A stretch of 64,000 nt of DNA from Hygrocybe punicea (lineage: Eukaryota; Basidiomycota; Agaricomycetes; Agaricales; Hygrophoraceae). Every line of letters starts with the position of its first letter. The first letter of the stretch is position 1. The stretch is from NCBI GenBank assembly GCA_963556145.1, contig OY744473.1, positions 2,294,001 through 2,358,000 of the forward strand. Direction: 5' to 3'. This document shows positions 43,075 to 54,469 of this stretch, in pieces. The notes below the pieces were generated by a model that was given only the letters and a program-made list of their open reading frames with translations, did not search any database and had not been told where the DNA came from. Position numbers and translations under genes: made by a program.

Positions 43075-43975
43075 TAACATCAGCCTAGGCCATCCCAGTG
43101 GGGCCTGAAGTTATCCTGGGAAATCAGCCTAGATAATCCCAGTTGGGTCAGGATATATCCTGAGAAAATCAGCCTAGATCAAATCAGCCTGAACCATGTC
43201 AGTTGGGCCAGGATATATCCTGAGAAAATCAGCCTAGACCATCCCAGTTGGGTCAGGATATATCCTGAGAAAATCAGCCTAGATCAAATCAACCTGAACC
43301 ATGTCAGTTGGGCCAGGATATATCCTGAGAAAATCAGCCTAGACCATCCCAGTTGGGCCAGGATATATCCTGAGAAGTTCAGCCTGAACCATGTCAGTTG
43401 GACCAGGATATATCCTGAGAACCTCAGCCTAGACCATGTCAGTTGGGCCAGGATATATCCTGAGAAAATCAGCCTGAACCATGTCAGTTGGACTAGGACA
43501 TATCCTGAGAACCTCAGCCTAGACCATGTCAGTTGGGCCAGGATATCCTGAGAAAATCAGCCTAGACCATGTCAGTTGGGTTAGGATATATCCTGAAAGC
43601 ATCAGCCTGAACCATGTCAGTTGGGCCAGGATATATCCTGAGAAAATCAGCCTGAACCATGTCAGTTGGACCAGGATATATCCTGAGAACCTCAGCCTAG
43701 ACCATGTCAGTTGGGCCAGGATATATCCTGAGAAAATCAGCCTAGACCATGTCAGTTGGGTTAGGATATATCCTGATAGCATCAGCCTGAACCATGTCAG
43801 TTGGGTCAGGATATATCCTGATAGAGCCTGAACCATGTCAGTTTGGCCAGGATATATCCTGAGAAAATCAGCCTGAACCATGTCAGTTGGGCTAGGATAT
43901 ATCCTGAGAACCTCAGCCTAGACCATGTCAGTTGGGCCAGGATATATCTCAGCCTGATTCAGCTATCCCCAAGTC
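43075..43975. repeat. right arm: ~19 copies of 45-bp repeat
   Basis: Inverted relative to the left arm: GGATATATCCTGAGAA, then AATCAGCCTAGACCATG and TCAGTTGGGCCA. It is about twice as long as the left array, with AGCCTAGACC and AGCCTGAACC variants interspersed. Since 45 is a multiple of 3, open frames with 15-residue repeats appear on both strands; they are not genes. Confidence 0.9.
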
Positions 43976-44037
43976 AGTTGGGTGATCTCATTTTCAGGCA
44001 TCCCATCTCAGTTGGTAATATCTTGCTGAATCTGGTG

Positions 44038-44044
44038 CAATTGT
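44038..44044. repeat. target-site duplication, right copy (CAATTGT)
   Basis: Identical to 36122-36128. Confidence 0.85.
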
Positions 44045-47000
44045 ATTGATGCCATCAGGACTGAAATCCAGCCAACCAGCATTTCTGACACTATCTTCAG
44101 TGGCATTCATTTGTGCATTGATTAGTCTTCCTTTTGATCCAAGGGTCGAGTATTTATTTAATCCATAATCCTCATTATCAATTCCTTCATTATCACCAAA
44201 ATCATCACCATGACCATTCTCATTGATATCATCCATCATATCCATTTCTTCTGATGTCATCCAAGAATGAAATATACCAGCTGTAGCATCACCCTTTTTG
44301 AGCTGAGCTGAATAATCATCTCGAGCATCATTGCATTCATATCTAATATTAAAATGATCCATTATTTGGCTTTGTCGTGATGTAAATTTATAGTCTGTGA
44401 ATGCCTCATCCCACGACTCATTGTTATTCTTAAGATCTTGGCCTGTTCTCCAGGGCTTGAATAAAGTAAGCATGGTGGCACAGTAATATTCTCTATCTCC
44501 TCGATCTCTTCTTGGAAGTGAACCACCTACAAAGTTAGGCACAACTTTTTTATATGATGAATGATATTCTATCCAGTGTGTTTCATGTAATGGATGAGCT
44601 GACAAAAAATATTTATGAGCCTGTTTATTGTCTGTGCCATCAGAACCAATTGAATCTGAATTTGCATTAATATTGCAGGCATTATCACTGTCCTCTTTAG
44701 AAATGTCATTTCCATCTTCATCAGCAGTAATAGACCCACTTGAATCAGTGTTGCTATCATAACTACCACTGTAATCACTATTTTCATTGCAACTGTCAAC
44801 TCTATTCTCATTATTTCCCAAATTGAGCTCATCATCATCAATATCACCTAGTGACCTGAGATTACATCCAGCTGTTGCTTCATATTGTTGATTTTTTGCA
44901 TTTGAATCAATCAAGTCCAGTTCATCATCACTGTTTTGAGAATTATGATTTTTCTGTTTTGGAGTAGGTATTTTTACTCGTCTTGCCATTTGTATCCATT
45001 CATATAGGCATGTAACATTATAGGTATTTGGTCTATACATGTAATCATGGACTGCTGTAAAGCCAACATATTGATTTTGGTTTTTTTGCAAGAGAACCTT
45101 GTCTGTCTCACTGTTTTCAACAGTATCCTGGTCAGATTTGAACACCTTCATTGTTTCTCTCACATAACTTTTCCAATACACTGTTACAAACTTGTGGCTT
45201 GTATAGTGATCTGGATTACCTAGCAGATACAAAGATGCCATTGGACCACCTATTTCCATCTTTGATGTCAATGAATTAATTATCTGTGTTATCAAACGTC
45301 TAGCTTTGTCTTTTTGTTTCATAGATCCTCCCAGCATTTCAGAATTTTTAGTAAAAACACTCCGAATAGAGTCAAAGATAGTGTATGTTTTCAGACCAGG
45401 TTTTGTAACATAATCAGTGACATATGCCACTATAGCCTTGATAGCAGTACCTGAGAGGAGGCTTGTCACATCTGAGTTGCACCGAAGAAGATATGTTATG
45501 CATGGTGTCAATGTGTTGATCCAAGCTTCACCTTTTTTCATGTTCAAAGCTCCTGATTTAGGATCAATTTGAGTCTGTTCAAAGGTTTGTCTTGGAAATC
45601 TGGCTTTGCATTTGCCATGCTTGTTCATACACGTCGGTCTATCTTTTTTGTTGGCCTTCTCGCTACTTGACTGATTTCTACCACAATTATGTATATTAGA
45701 ACGCATAATCAAGTCATCAACTATACTTGAAAATTTATCCCACCACAAATTAAGTTGTGACTTGTTAGAACAATGTTCATTACAAACATGATTTGACTTA
45801 TTGCACATTGGTGGAGGTGCATCCGGTAATGTCTGAGTAGGATCCTGATAATCCTTAGATTGACTGTTTTCTTCAATGTTGGCTTTTACATCAGCCATGG
45901 ATCCAGTAACAAACTCTCCAATATGCACACTCTCAAGATACTCCACCAATCTTTGTTGAAAATCAGAATTTGGATCCATAATTCTGTCTCTGATTTGTTG
46001 CGGTGATAATACTCCTTTAAGCCACAAGAGCATATGCATATGCAATGTCAACCGTCCTTGTTGTTCAACTGTTCCATAATATGCTTCTGTATTGCCATAG
46101 ATTCCTGGATGATTTTCTCCAACACCAAGTACATGCTTAATGAATAACTGTGTCATAAAATGAAAAAATCTTGCACCAGCTACTGGATTGTGGGCAATTA
46201 ATCGATATCTTTCATTATAATCCCTTAGAACAGGATTAAATGTTTCTTTGGTGTCTGCAAAATATAATGAGATTGGATGTTTGTTGTCGGCAGGAGCAAA
46301 TGTAATAAACCAAGAGGGTGCACCAACAAATGAAATCAAAGACCAAATTTCATTGCACATATATTTTTTGCTGGTGACAGATCCTTTTACACCACCTCCA
46401 ACATGATCAATATCATTAATGAGTTTAAAACACAATTTTTCCTCATCTGTTTCTGGTATTACTTTATCACCATTTTCCATTCTTTTAGAAATGTCTGCTA
46501 GTGTATGAATGTTGACATCTAACAACCTGTTAGAAATCTCCTGGAATTTTGACTTTTCCGCTAATAAATATCCTGCTGTAGTGCATTGTTTTATCTGTTC
46601 GTGATTGAATGCAATCAATGGAAAATATGGATCTTTTTGAAATCTTTTGTCATGATACATAAGCAAATGTCTTTTGTGTCTAATATCTGATAATTCTCCC
46701 TGCTGATAGGCATTGCCAATTCCACCAAGTCCATATGGAAACAACCAGGGCATCATTTGAGGAAATAACTGTGGATTGCCATAAATAGATTCAGGATGAG
46801 CTGCATTACCTATGGCTAGAACTTTTTCATTTGAAGTCAAATGCTTTAATGCAATGGCCTTGAGAGCTTTGGCACTTTTGTTGGAATATTCTTCACCTGT
46901 CAAACCATGAACAACAAATGGACATTTTCCTGATTCAACACCATCTTCCTCTTCAATGTCATTGATAGCTGTTGACTCTGGATTTTTATTTGTAAATGAT

Positions 47001-48889
47001 TGATGATAATCTACGACAACTGGAGGACCATTTTCTGGATACTGATCAAGATTTCTTTGTGATATCTCCAGATCATAATAATCACAATGATTCAACTTCA
47101 ACCATTCCAATGCTGCTTTAACCTTGTTTCTTCTTACAAGAAGAGGTGTTCTCTCAAAGTCTGATTTAGTGGGCTTACATGGCCCTGTATAAATAAATGC
47201 CAGAACTTCATCCAAGTCTTCAATGGGTGGAGGTAGAATATCGTACACTTTAGGAATAGGATTAGCAAAAGTGATTGCATTTGCTCTCATTTTATGCATC
47301 CCTGAAGACACTCTTACAATGCAACGATTGTGTTGTACTCTTGCAACCAGCAACTGTTCTGCAAATGATAAATCCATCAACTGTACTGGAACATCTCCCA
47401 ACCATTTTCCATTTGCCAATGACAACAATGGGACTTTGTTTTTTGTCAAAGATTTATGGCAACTTGTGCATATATTGTGCAGCTGTTTAATTAAGACAGG
47501 GCCATCCAAGCCTTTAATAGGATCTTCAGCAGTCAACCGCTCTGCTTGTGTCACATCTGGGTTTCTTAATATCTTCAAGTCTGCGTTGACATTAGAGAGC
47601 TTTAATAAATCTTTAATTGAAGTCAATTGACCACATATCGCACATCCTGATTCTGATATCTGATCAGGTGACATATCTTGACATGCGTTAGCTATAATTG
47701 TATGTTGTAGAGCAGCTGTGAGAGGTGGGGGTGGAAATATGTTTTTGTGTTTATTTTTGTATTTCTGTTCTGACTTTGCATGATTTAATTTATATTCTAC
47801 ACCTTTTTTTTGTTGGTATTTTGTCACAGAATGTGAGTTGTTTACTTTGTATTCTACACCTTTTGTTTGTTGATATCTTGTTACTGATTGCATATTTTTT
47901 ACTTTGTATTCTATATTTTGGCTTTGATATCGTTTCACTGCTCTTGCATTAGATGCCTTTGATTCCTTATTTAAAACTTCAATATCTATGACATCAAATA
48001 CAGGTAGATATTGAGCACAACTTGCACATATATGGCTCTTGATTGAAGTTTGAATATCTGCCTTATGAGATCTAGCATATGTGACAATATTATGAGCTGC
48101 TGCAATGGACTTTAGTTGATCTGTTGTTAATTGTGGTAATAACACATCCCATGGCACAAAACATGTTAATGTATTTAATGTATCAGTTCTTGTATCTGAT
48201 TGTTTTATATATTCTCTGAATTTGAATTTCACATGAGTAGGATATCTTATGGAATTTGATAAATAAGGAGACAGCTCATTAAATATGAACAACTTTGATC
48301 CACCACCAACAATATTATGCATATTTGTATCGTTCTCCTTGGTATTATCATTAGAGCAATATTTATTATCTGATGCAGATTCATGTTTCAAAGCAGTGGT
48401 ACATATGACATTAAGACCTATAAAATATTGTGAATAATATACCAGAAATACTTGAAAGATAAACAATAAACTATATATCATTAATGTTTGATATTTTTGC
48501 ATATATACTGCAAAGTCATGTGCTACATACATGTTTTGTAGCAGCTTTAGATGTATTCTTTGACACTTCCGGGGAAGTATTTCATGCACAAATAATGAGT
48601 CATGCATGGATGCATTGACATATAGAAGAAGTCGTACATAGAATTCAATAATAAATGGTAGTTCTTTGTTGGGCTTTAAAATCCAATGGTTTGAACAAAG
48701 GTGATCTAGGTCAGGAAGACATTGTACTGTTTCTTCTGTTATATGAGAGATATCATGAGAAAAATGATAATCTCCACTATTGTTTAATATTCTCCTGTGG
48801 GGCACATGATGAGCAAGATAATCACACATTGTCTGTGTCCTTGAAATCAATTTCTGTGGTGCAGACCTATATATAGAATGATAGAAAAA

Positions 48890-49480
48890 CACTATATCCT
48901 GGCATGCATTAGCTTGATAATTGAATAGCCTGTCTTGGGACACATGAGCAAAATGATAAGGAGATATTTGTGTCGTTAAACTCAGGTTCTGCAGTGCATG
49001 AACAGAATGATAAAAGAGCACCATATCCTGGAGTGCATCGGGTTGATAATTCAAGAGCATGTTATGGGACACATGAGCAAGATGATAAGATGATTGTGTT
49101 TTTACACTCAAGTTCTGCGGTGCATAAACAGGATGATAAAAAAGCACCATATCCTGGGGTGTATCAGGACAATGATATAACACCCAGTCTTGGGACAGAT
49201 GAACAAGATGATCAGAAAATATTTGTGTCCTATCCTGGGGTGTTTCAGGACGATAGTATAACACCCTGTCTTGGGACACAGCAAGACGATAAATAGATAT
49301 TTGTGTCCTATCCTGGGGTGTGTCAGGACGATAGTATAACACCCTGTCTTGGGACACAGCAAGACGATAAGTAGATATTCGTGTCCTATCCTGGGGTGTG
49401 TCAGGATAATAGTATAACACCCTATCCTGGGGTGTATCAGGACGATAGTATAACACCCAGCCTTGTACCTTATGGACAAG
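48890..49480. repeat. ~78-bp minisatellite at the 5' end of the Helitron frame
   Basis: Units contain TCCTGGGGTGT.TCAGGA and CTTGGGACACA. The period is close to 78 bp at 49230-49470 and more diverged upstream. As 78 is a multiple of 3, the Helitron frame stays open and encodes LYYRPDTPQDR-type repeats. Confidence 0.75.
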
Positions 49481-49522
49481 GCCATGAGATGTTTCTGTTG
49501 TTATGAATAGGTCAGCTAACAC

Positions 49523-50056
49523 AAATGCGATTGGTCAGAAGTTATATACTCGATGATGCATTTGTGTCTATGATTCTTATCAGCTTCAAATGACTATGGG
49601 ATCTTGAAATATATACCAGCAAACATGTCCGCATCATCTGTATATGCCATATGATACGGGTCAATTGAACTAGCCTATACTCTCAATAGATATTAGTTGC
49701 GGCAATACAGCAATCCAGTTATGACACCCACCTTAGCACTGTTCAAATGACAAGATGGAGCAGGAAAGAGCAACAATAATAGAAACACAACACAGTGGAA
49801 CAACATGGTATGTAGACAAGAGTATTGAAACCGTTGAGTTTAATTTTCGGAGTTTAGCTTTCAGAGTAAGAAAACTCTTAGTAATCAGACAAGAACAATA
49901 TGCAGACCGGCTGGCAATAATTTAAAACATGAATACAAAAATGTACAGGCTAGGGTATCAACAGACAATTCCAGACAAAGACGAATCCAAAGGGGGGTGG
50001 AGGTGGTACAGGTATATACAAGGTATTCAGCGACAGATATTGGAGAAAATCAAATA
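49523..50056. other. flank between Helitron and family II copy C
   Basis: No gene seen. The upstream end of the second Helitron should lie here, but I could not place its 5' terminus. Confidence 0.35.
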
Positions 50057-52817
50057 CTACTCATTGCATGATGCGAGGACGACAACCCATTGCACGTTGA
50101 GTGACAACTGCGTGGAAAGCTCTTTGCCAACCCAAGTATTCGCGGTGTATCCAACAAGACAGACGCTGCCAGATAAATCGTCAGTCCAAGGATTCAACGT
50201 TGTATCTAGAAGTTGCAGTTGATTCGTGTTGAAGTTGCCCTTTCTCCCATCGTAAATTGGAACTGAGTTACATACATAGCACATATTAATGATTGGTAAC
50301 ACAATTTAACGAAATACGACAACTCACCATGGTCATCAAAATTGAGAGCACCCTTCACTGCTCCAGTCCTCGATGATCCGGCTACTTTAACAGGTGATTT
50401 GGCAGATGAGCCTTTAGCCAACAAACGGCTGAATCCTTGCTGAGAACGGTCTATACACAACTCAGCAATCATATTAACAAAGTTAATCATGGTTTACCTC
50501 CACCGTCCTTAGGCTTGGCTCTGGTGCTGATGGATATCGCATCTTCATAGATCTGGGCATGAAGTTCTTTGGCCTTAAAAACCATACAAAAGAAGGCACA
50601 GAAGCGTTCCCACTCCTGGGTGCACAAAGTGCCGGTTATCTGGCGGAACATCCCTTGAGGATCACGCTCATGCAAATTGGAGGAGTTGACAGCAAGAACG
50701 GAAGTGAAAACGGTGTAGAGAAAATTGTGGGGAGCGTTCGCTTGAATGGCATATCTTGTGCTCCGAACAGAATCAGAAGATGCAGCGGACTTGACAATAG
50801 AGGGTGATGCACGTGAAGGATTAACAAAGATCCCAGCTCTCGTGAACGTAATGGCCTTGATGATAACACTATTAATTATATTGGTGAGTAACTACATCGG
50901 TATATTTTTCAATGTAATAAAATAAATCTCACTCGATATTGACACCTGGACAAACATCAGGAATTAAGCTCAAATAAAAGGGACCCATGGGATTCGGTCC
51001 ATTGTTTGATGTGACAAGTGTACCAGCACTTGATCGAACATGTGAGTTAGAATAAGACTTGAGAAACAACATACACACCGGAGGTGAGGAAGATTTCCAT
51101 ATGTGTCAGCAATGAAAGGATCAAACAGACCCGGGTCAGTGACTTCACAGTCCAATGGTGCCTTCTCAGTAGTAGGATTAACAAACGAATCACTATTACC
51201 TAATCAGCTGCCATATAGAATTAGATACGCAATACGTACGCTTCAGGCAAATCCTCCATATACACAAGTTTCTCCTCCTGGTCGGTGACTTTCTTCTTGC
51301 CCTTGGATACTGGCCTGGAAACTAATCAAATGGTGAACATGATCAACGATGAAAAACTAAACTTGTTCTCAGTTGTCCTCTGATATACTGGAACCATATT
51401 CTCACTGGGTGTCGCTGGTTTGAATTTGCTCTTCTTGACCACAGTCCTACGGAAATATAAGCGTAACTCCAGAGATGAAGACAGCTCCTACTTGGTATTC
51501 TTGCCTGAAGAACGTATCATAGCTTCATCGTTTGAGCCCTTTGATTCATTGGTGATGTTTGACGTTTCTTGTACACGTACTCTGGTATGGTGTGAATCAA
51601 GTATACCTATGAAGCATCAGTTTGAATAACTCACCGCTCCTTTCTTCCTTTGACATGAGGACTACAGAATATTAGTATTGATGCATGGATACAGTAACAT
51701 ATGAGCGACAAACTTGACCAACTCAATATCGCTATCACTGTCCACAACCCTGTGAAGGATTATAAGGGAAGTACCACACAGAATCAACACAAACTTACTT
51801 TGCACGATTAGTACGTGCCACTGACTGATTATCCTCAGAAATATTGTCGGTAGCCATATCATCCGGTACAGGAAGACTATTGATAAGATCTCCTCAGCAC
51901 ATATCCACAAATGACCAGTAAAGTGGCATACCCTTCAGATTCTTCAGCGTCAACATCAATTAATGCAGAGTCAGACTGATGGCTGATAGATGGTAACAGA
52001 TATACGGTTAATATAGTGTATTTGCAATCATATGATACATACCCTTTTGCTTTCTTTGTGTTAGATTTAACGCTAGTAAATGTCCCATCAGCATGTTCAT
52101 GTTAACAGATAATGCAAAAGCGGTTGGTGCTTACAAAAATACATCATCCTCATCCTCATCCTCATAAACCAATGGAACATCTTTGGACTTGGACTTCTTG
52201 TTATTTCTAGATTTGCAAAGTCAGCACATGATAAAAATGGCTAAGTCATTTACGCATGCATACAAAGACTTTTGGCGTTTGTTAACCCTATTGTGTGCTA
52301 AACCAATGACCTAGAATACACAAAGGTGGCACTTACGGTAGCTTTGCAATAGGCTGACCTTCAGAGTCAGACTCAGATACAGCGCGTTTCTTGGAACGCT
52401 GGATGGATCGGGAAGCCCTTGTAGGAGTGGACGGATTAATCTTTGATGACACATCTCTGTTTAGAAATGAGTGGATGAGTGGTCGGTCACTAAGGCAAGA
52501 ACAAGTAGATACTTGATGACATTGTCACCGTCCGATTCCCCTCTATTTAATGTAAGTTGTGAGTTGATGTGTAAAGTCCTGAACAACATACAGTACATCC
52601 ATGTCACTGTAGAAACATCTTAGTAAGTAGTGACATGTAGAAGTTTAATGAATACCTGGAACCATATTCACGCTCGTTGACTTGCTTGGTTGCTTTTTTA
52701 CGAGAAATAGATCTAATTCAAAGCAATCAGTCCCAGGTGGAATAGTTATGCTAAATCAGAAATGAAAACATACTTGGAGCTTTGCTTTGTTGCAGCACGA
52801 CGGGACATGGATGACAT
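50057..52817 (-). CDS. family II gene, copy C (many small exons)
   Basis: It starts at MSSMSRRAATKQSSK (52817) and ends LASCNE at 50057. The N-terminal half is a chain of very small exons with ~50-bp introns. It encodes basic and acidic Ser-rich stretches (SRKKATKQVNE, RGESDGDNV, RASRSIQRSKKRAVSESDSEGQ, an EDEDEDD run near 52150), typical of nuclear proteins. The C-terminal half contains DTYGNLPHLR, INPSRASP-like VNPSRASP, QEWERFCAFFCMVF and VPIYDGR, then YTANTW and LSLNVQW, all collinear with copy A at 11.1-12.3 kb. I found no certain stop in the C-terminal exons; the small N-terminal exons were not all resolved, so intactness is not proven. It is divergent from the family I gene 403 bp away. 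Function unknown. Confidence 0.6.
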
Positions 52818-53219
52818 GATACAGTAAAATACAAGGACAAGTTTGTTTTCAATAACCTCTTTTTACAAATAATGATACACATGTATCACGTGTACCAGGA
52901 ATGTAATCGTCTTTCCAGCATATTCTACAAGACGTGATATATCACGTGTACCAGAAATGTAATCGTCTTTCCAGCACATTCTACAAGACATGTGCTCAAC
53001 AAATTGTTAACTGTACAGAATGTTGATGTGTAGTGCGACAAATACAGATTGCACATTAATGAGGCGATTTTATCTGGTTAACGTATATATTAGAGGAGAA
53101 CAGCCAGAGACCTAACCGATGCTATTTGTTACAAGACATACCAATATGAATATAATCCAACGTGCGAAAATCTGCATATATAGTCTGTATACGCAAGTAC
53201 CTCCCTCCCATAGCAATCT
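52818..53219. promoter_or_regulatory. shared intergenic region of pair C with 56-bp tandem duplication
   Basis: 402 bp between opposite start codons. ATCACGTGTACCAG.AATGTAA followed by TCGTCTTTCCAGCA.ATTCTACAAGA occurs twice, starting at 52885 and 52941. Each copy begins with CACGTG, a palindromic E-box-type site, so it could be a duplicated regulatory element serving both genes. A TATA-like GTATATATTAG lies near 53083. Confidence 0.5.
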
Positions 53220-54249
53220 ATGAATAAGTTTTATGAGCTGGTAGCTGCTGGTGAGTAGAAGAATTTTATACTGCCATAGCTTGATTCAATCATATAATTA
53301 CAGGTGAAAAACTGGAACTTGAAGCCTCCATACAGTATAACGGTTCCAAGCAAGCTAGCTATCTCTGCACGTTGACTAAAGTAAGAGCCTGAATATCTTT
53401 GCGACACAGCAAAAACTTAGCTGCATACAGGCTGATGGCCTTCTTGATTCACTGCAAGTCCGCTATAAGAAAGACCGTCATCAGTACCAACTTGTAAAGG
53501 GGGGACTGGGAGAAGGACCTGAAGAAGTAGTATTACGTCTGACAGGCATCCTCACTCACTGTGAACTACCACCAGTTCTCAAGCTACCCAGGTATTTCCA
53601 GCACAATGACGTGAATGAAGAACTTACTCAAATTTCAGGAATCCAATGCATATTAGGCAGGCAATACAATTGACTGGTTTGGATACCCACAAGTACAAGG
53701 CGGCTTTGGAGGGTATATCAGCAATTTGTTCGACCTTTGCCAAGCATATGCGTTCGGACACGTTAAAAGACTGGATGCCTGATATGTTCGAGGAATGGAT
53801 TGTTGTAGGAGCTGGCAACCGATATTTCAGCACTGGTGCAATTGCGGCATCTGCTGAAGTTGTACCTTTCAACAACCTTGTTGATCCTGATGGAATTCTG
53901 GCATCTGTAGATTCCAAGTATCGCCATACTGTGGATAATGAAGTTGGCTATTTTCAAAGGGCGACAAAGGATGATGGTAGCTTCCGGTAAGCACGACTTT
54001 CATTCTTGGTAGTCCCTCTTGCCAGTGGTGATAAAAACAATGTCAGCAAAGATTTTAGACTTGTGATTGTGCTTCGATCGCTTGCCTTGATTGACAATAC
54101 ATTCACAAAGGTTGGAAATCAAATTTCATTGTCCGTTGTTATCCCAATTGTTAATGTCTTATCAGAAAGCTGCGCTTGCACAAGCACAAGCATTGTTTCA
54201 GAAGCCCAAAGTTTTAAAGACATTAAAGAGGAATGCGGACTTTTCTGAG
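53220..54249 (+). pseudogene. family I gene, copy C (internal deletion)
   Basis: Exons at 53220-53250, 53304-53380, 53431-53591 and 53639 onward match copy A exon by exon. The first exon has the same 31-bp length and ELPPV is conserved. Exon 4 carries GNRYFSTGA and NEVGYFQRATKDDG. The next exon should open with a GDIVE(A/L)QVSF block; here about 55-60 bp including that motif and its acceptor are missing, and sequence resumes with FLVVPLASGDKN and VIVLRSLALIDNTFTK. The last exon (about 54166-54249) ends FSEDEQET. No GT...AG choice I tried restores the frame across the deletion, so the copy is probably dead, although a shorter product ending at 53990 could still be made. Confidence 0.6.
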
Positions 54250-54469
54250 GATGAACAAGAGACGTAGTATGAGACATTTCAGATATTTAACACTGTTTAA
54301 TCAAAGACTCAATCATATAAAATCTTCGGTTTAATCACCAACAGACAAATTGAGTAGTAGTAGCACAAAATACATGCATAACAAAACATGTGAAACTCGA
54401 TATAAATCATGGGACCGCATCACATACAAGTACAGTAAGATACATTAATGTTACAACCAAGTCAAAAGT
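54250..54469. other. convergent intergenic region
   Basis: AT-rich 220 bp between the 3' ends of family I copy C and the chromodomain gene. It is expected to hold both polyadenylation regions; nothing else is seen. Confidence 0.4.

Larger units (their letters stand above)
36129..44037. mobile_element. foldback-type element, 7.9 kb, inserted in Helitron gene
   Basis: The outer termini are inverted: CAGGGCATTCAGCAAGATA... on the left and its counterpart CACCAGATTCAGCAAGATA... read inward from the right. From the ATTCAGC block the two ends match almost perfectly for about 150 bp and then merge into inverted arrays of a 45-bp unit. The element is flanked by a 7-bp duplication and splits one open frame. 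Inside are minisatellites, a second large palindrome centred on an assembly gap, and no recognisable transposase. Long inverted arms made of tandem repeats are the hallmark of foldback elements, and 7-bp duplications with CA...TG ends are known for Galileo in the P superfamily. Assignment to that superfamily is inference from structure only. Confidence 0.8.
44038..49522 (-). pseudogene. second Helitron gene, 5' part (Rep region)
   Basis: About 1827 residues. From the N terminus: a repeat-rich segment; a basic region with three ~22-residue repeats (YKVKNMQSVTRYQQ, YKVNNSHSVTKYQQ); a CAICGQL zinc-finger-like motif; the DUF6570-like block (SLANGKWLGDVP, RHNRCIVRVSSG-type); the Rep domain with LHMHMLLWLKG near 46035 and YVTDYVTKPG near 45410; and a long Asp/Asn/Ser-rich linker. 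It ends at the insertion site, with a stop supplied by the foldback element a few codons later. The true start is uncertain: the open frame begins at 49522, but the first ~200 codons are a tandem repeat, so a start near MHNIVGGGSK (about 48320) is possible. The helicase half is at 33153-36128. Confidence 0.85.

Noticed and set aside
43519..43881. 120-codon repeat protein with 15-residue periods on the minus strand and its plus-strand mirror
   Set aside because: Produced by the 45-bp array (period divisible by three) in the foldback arm.
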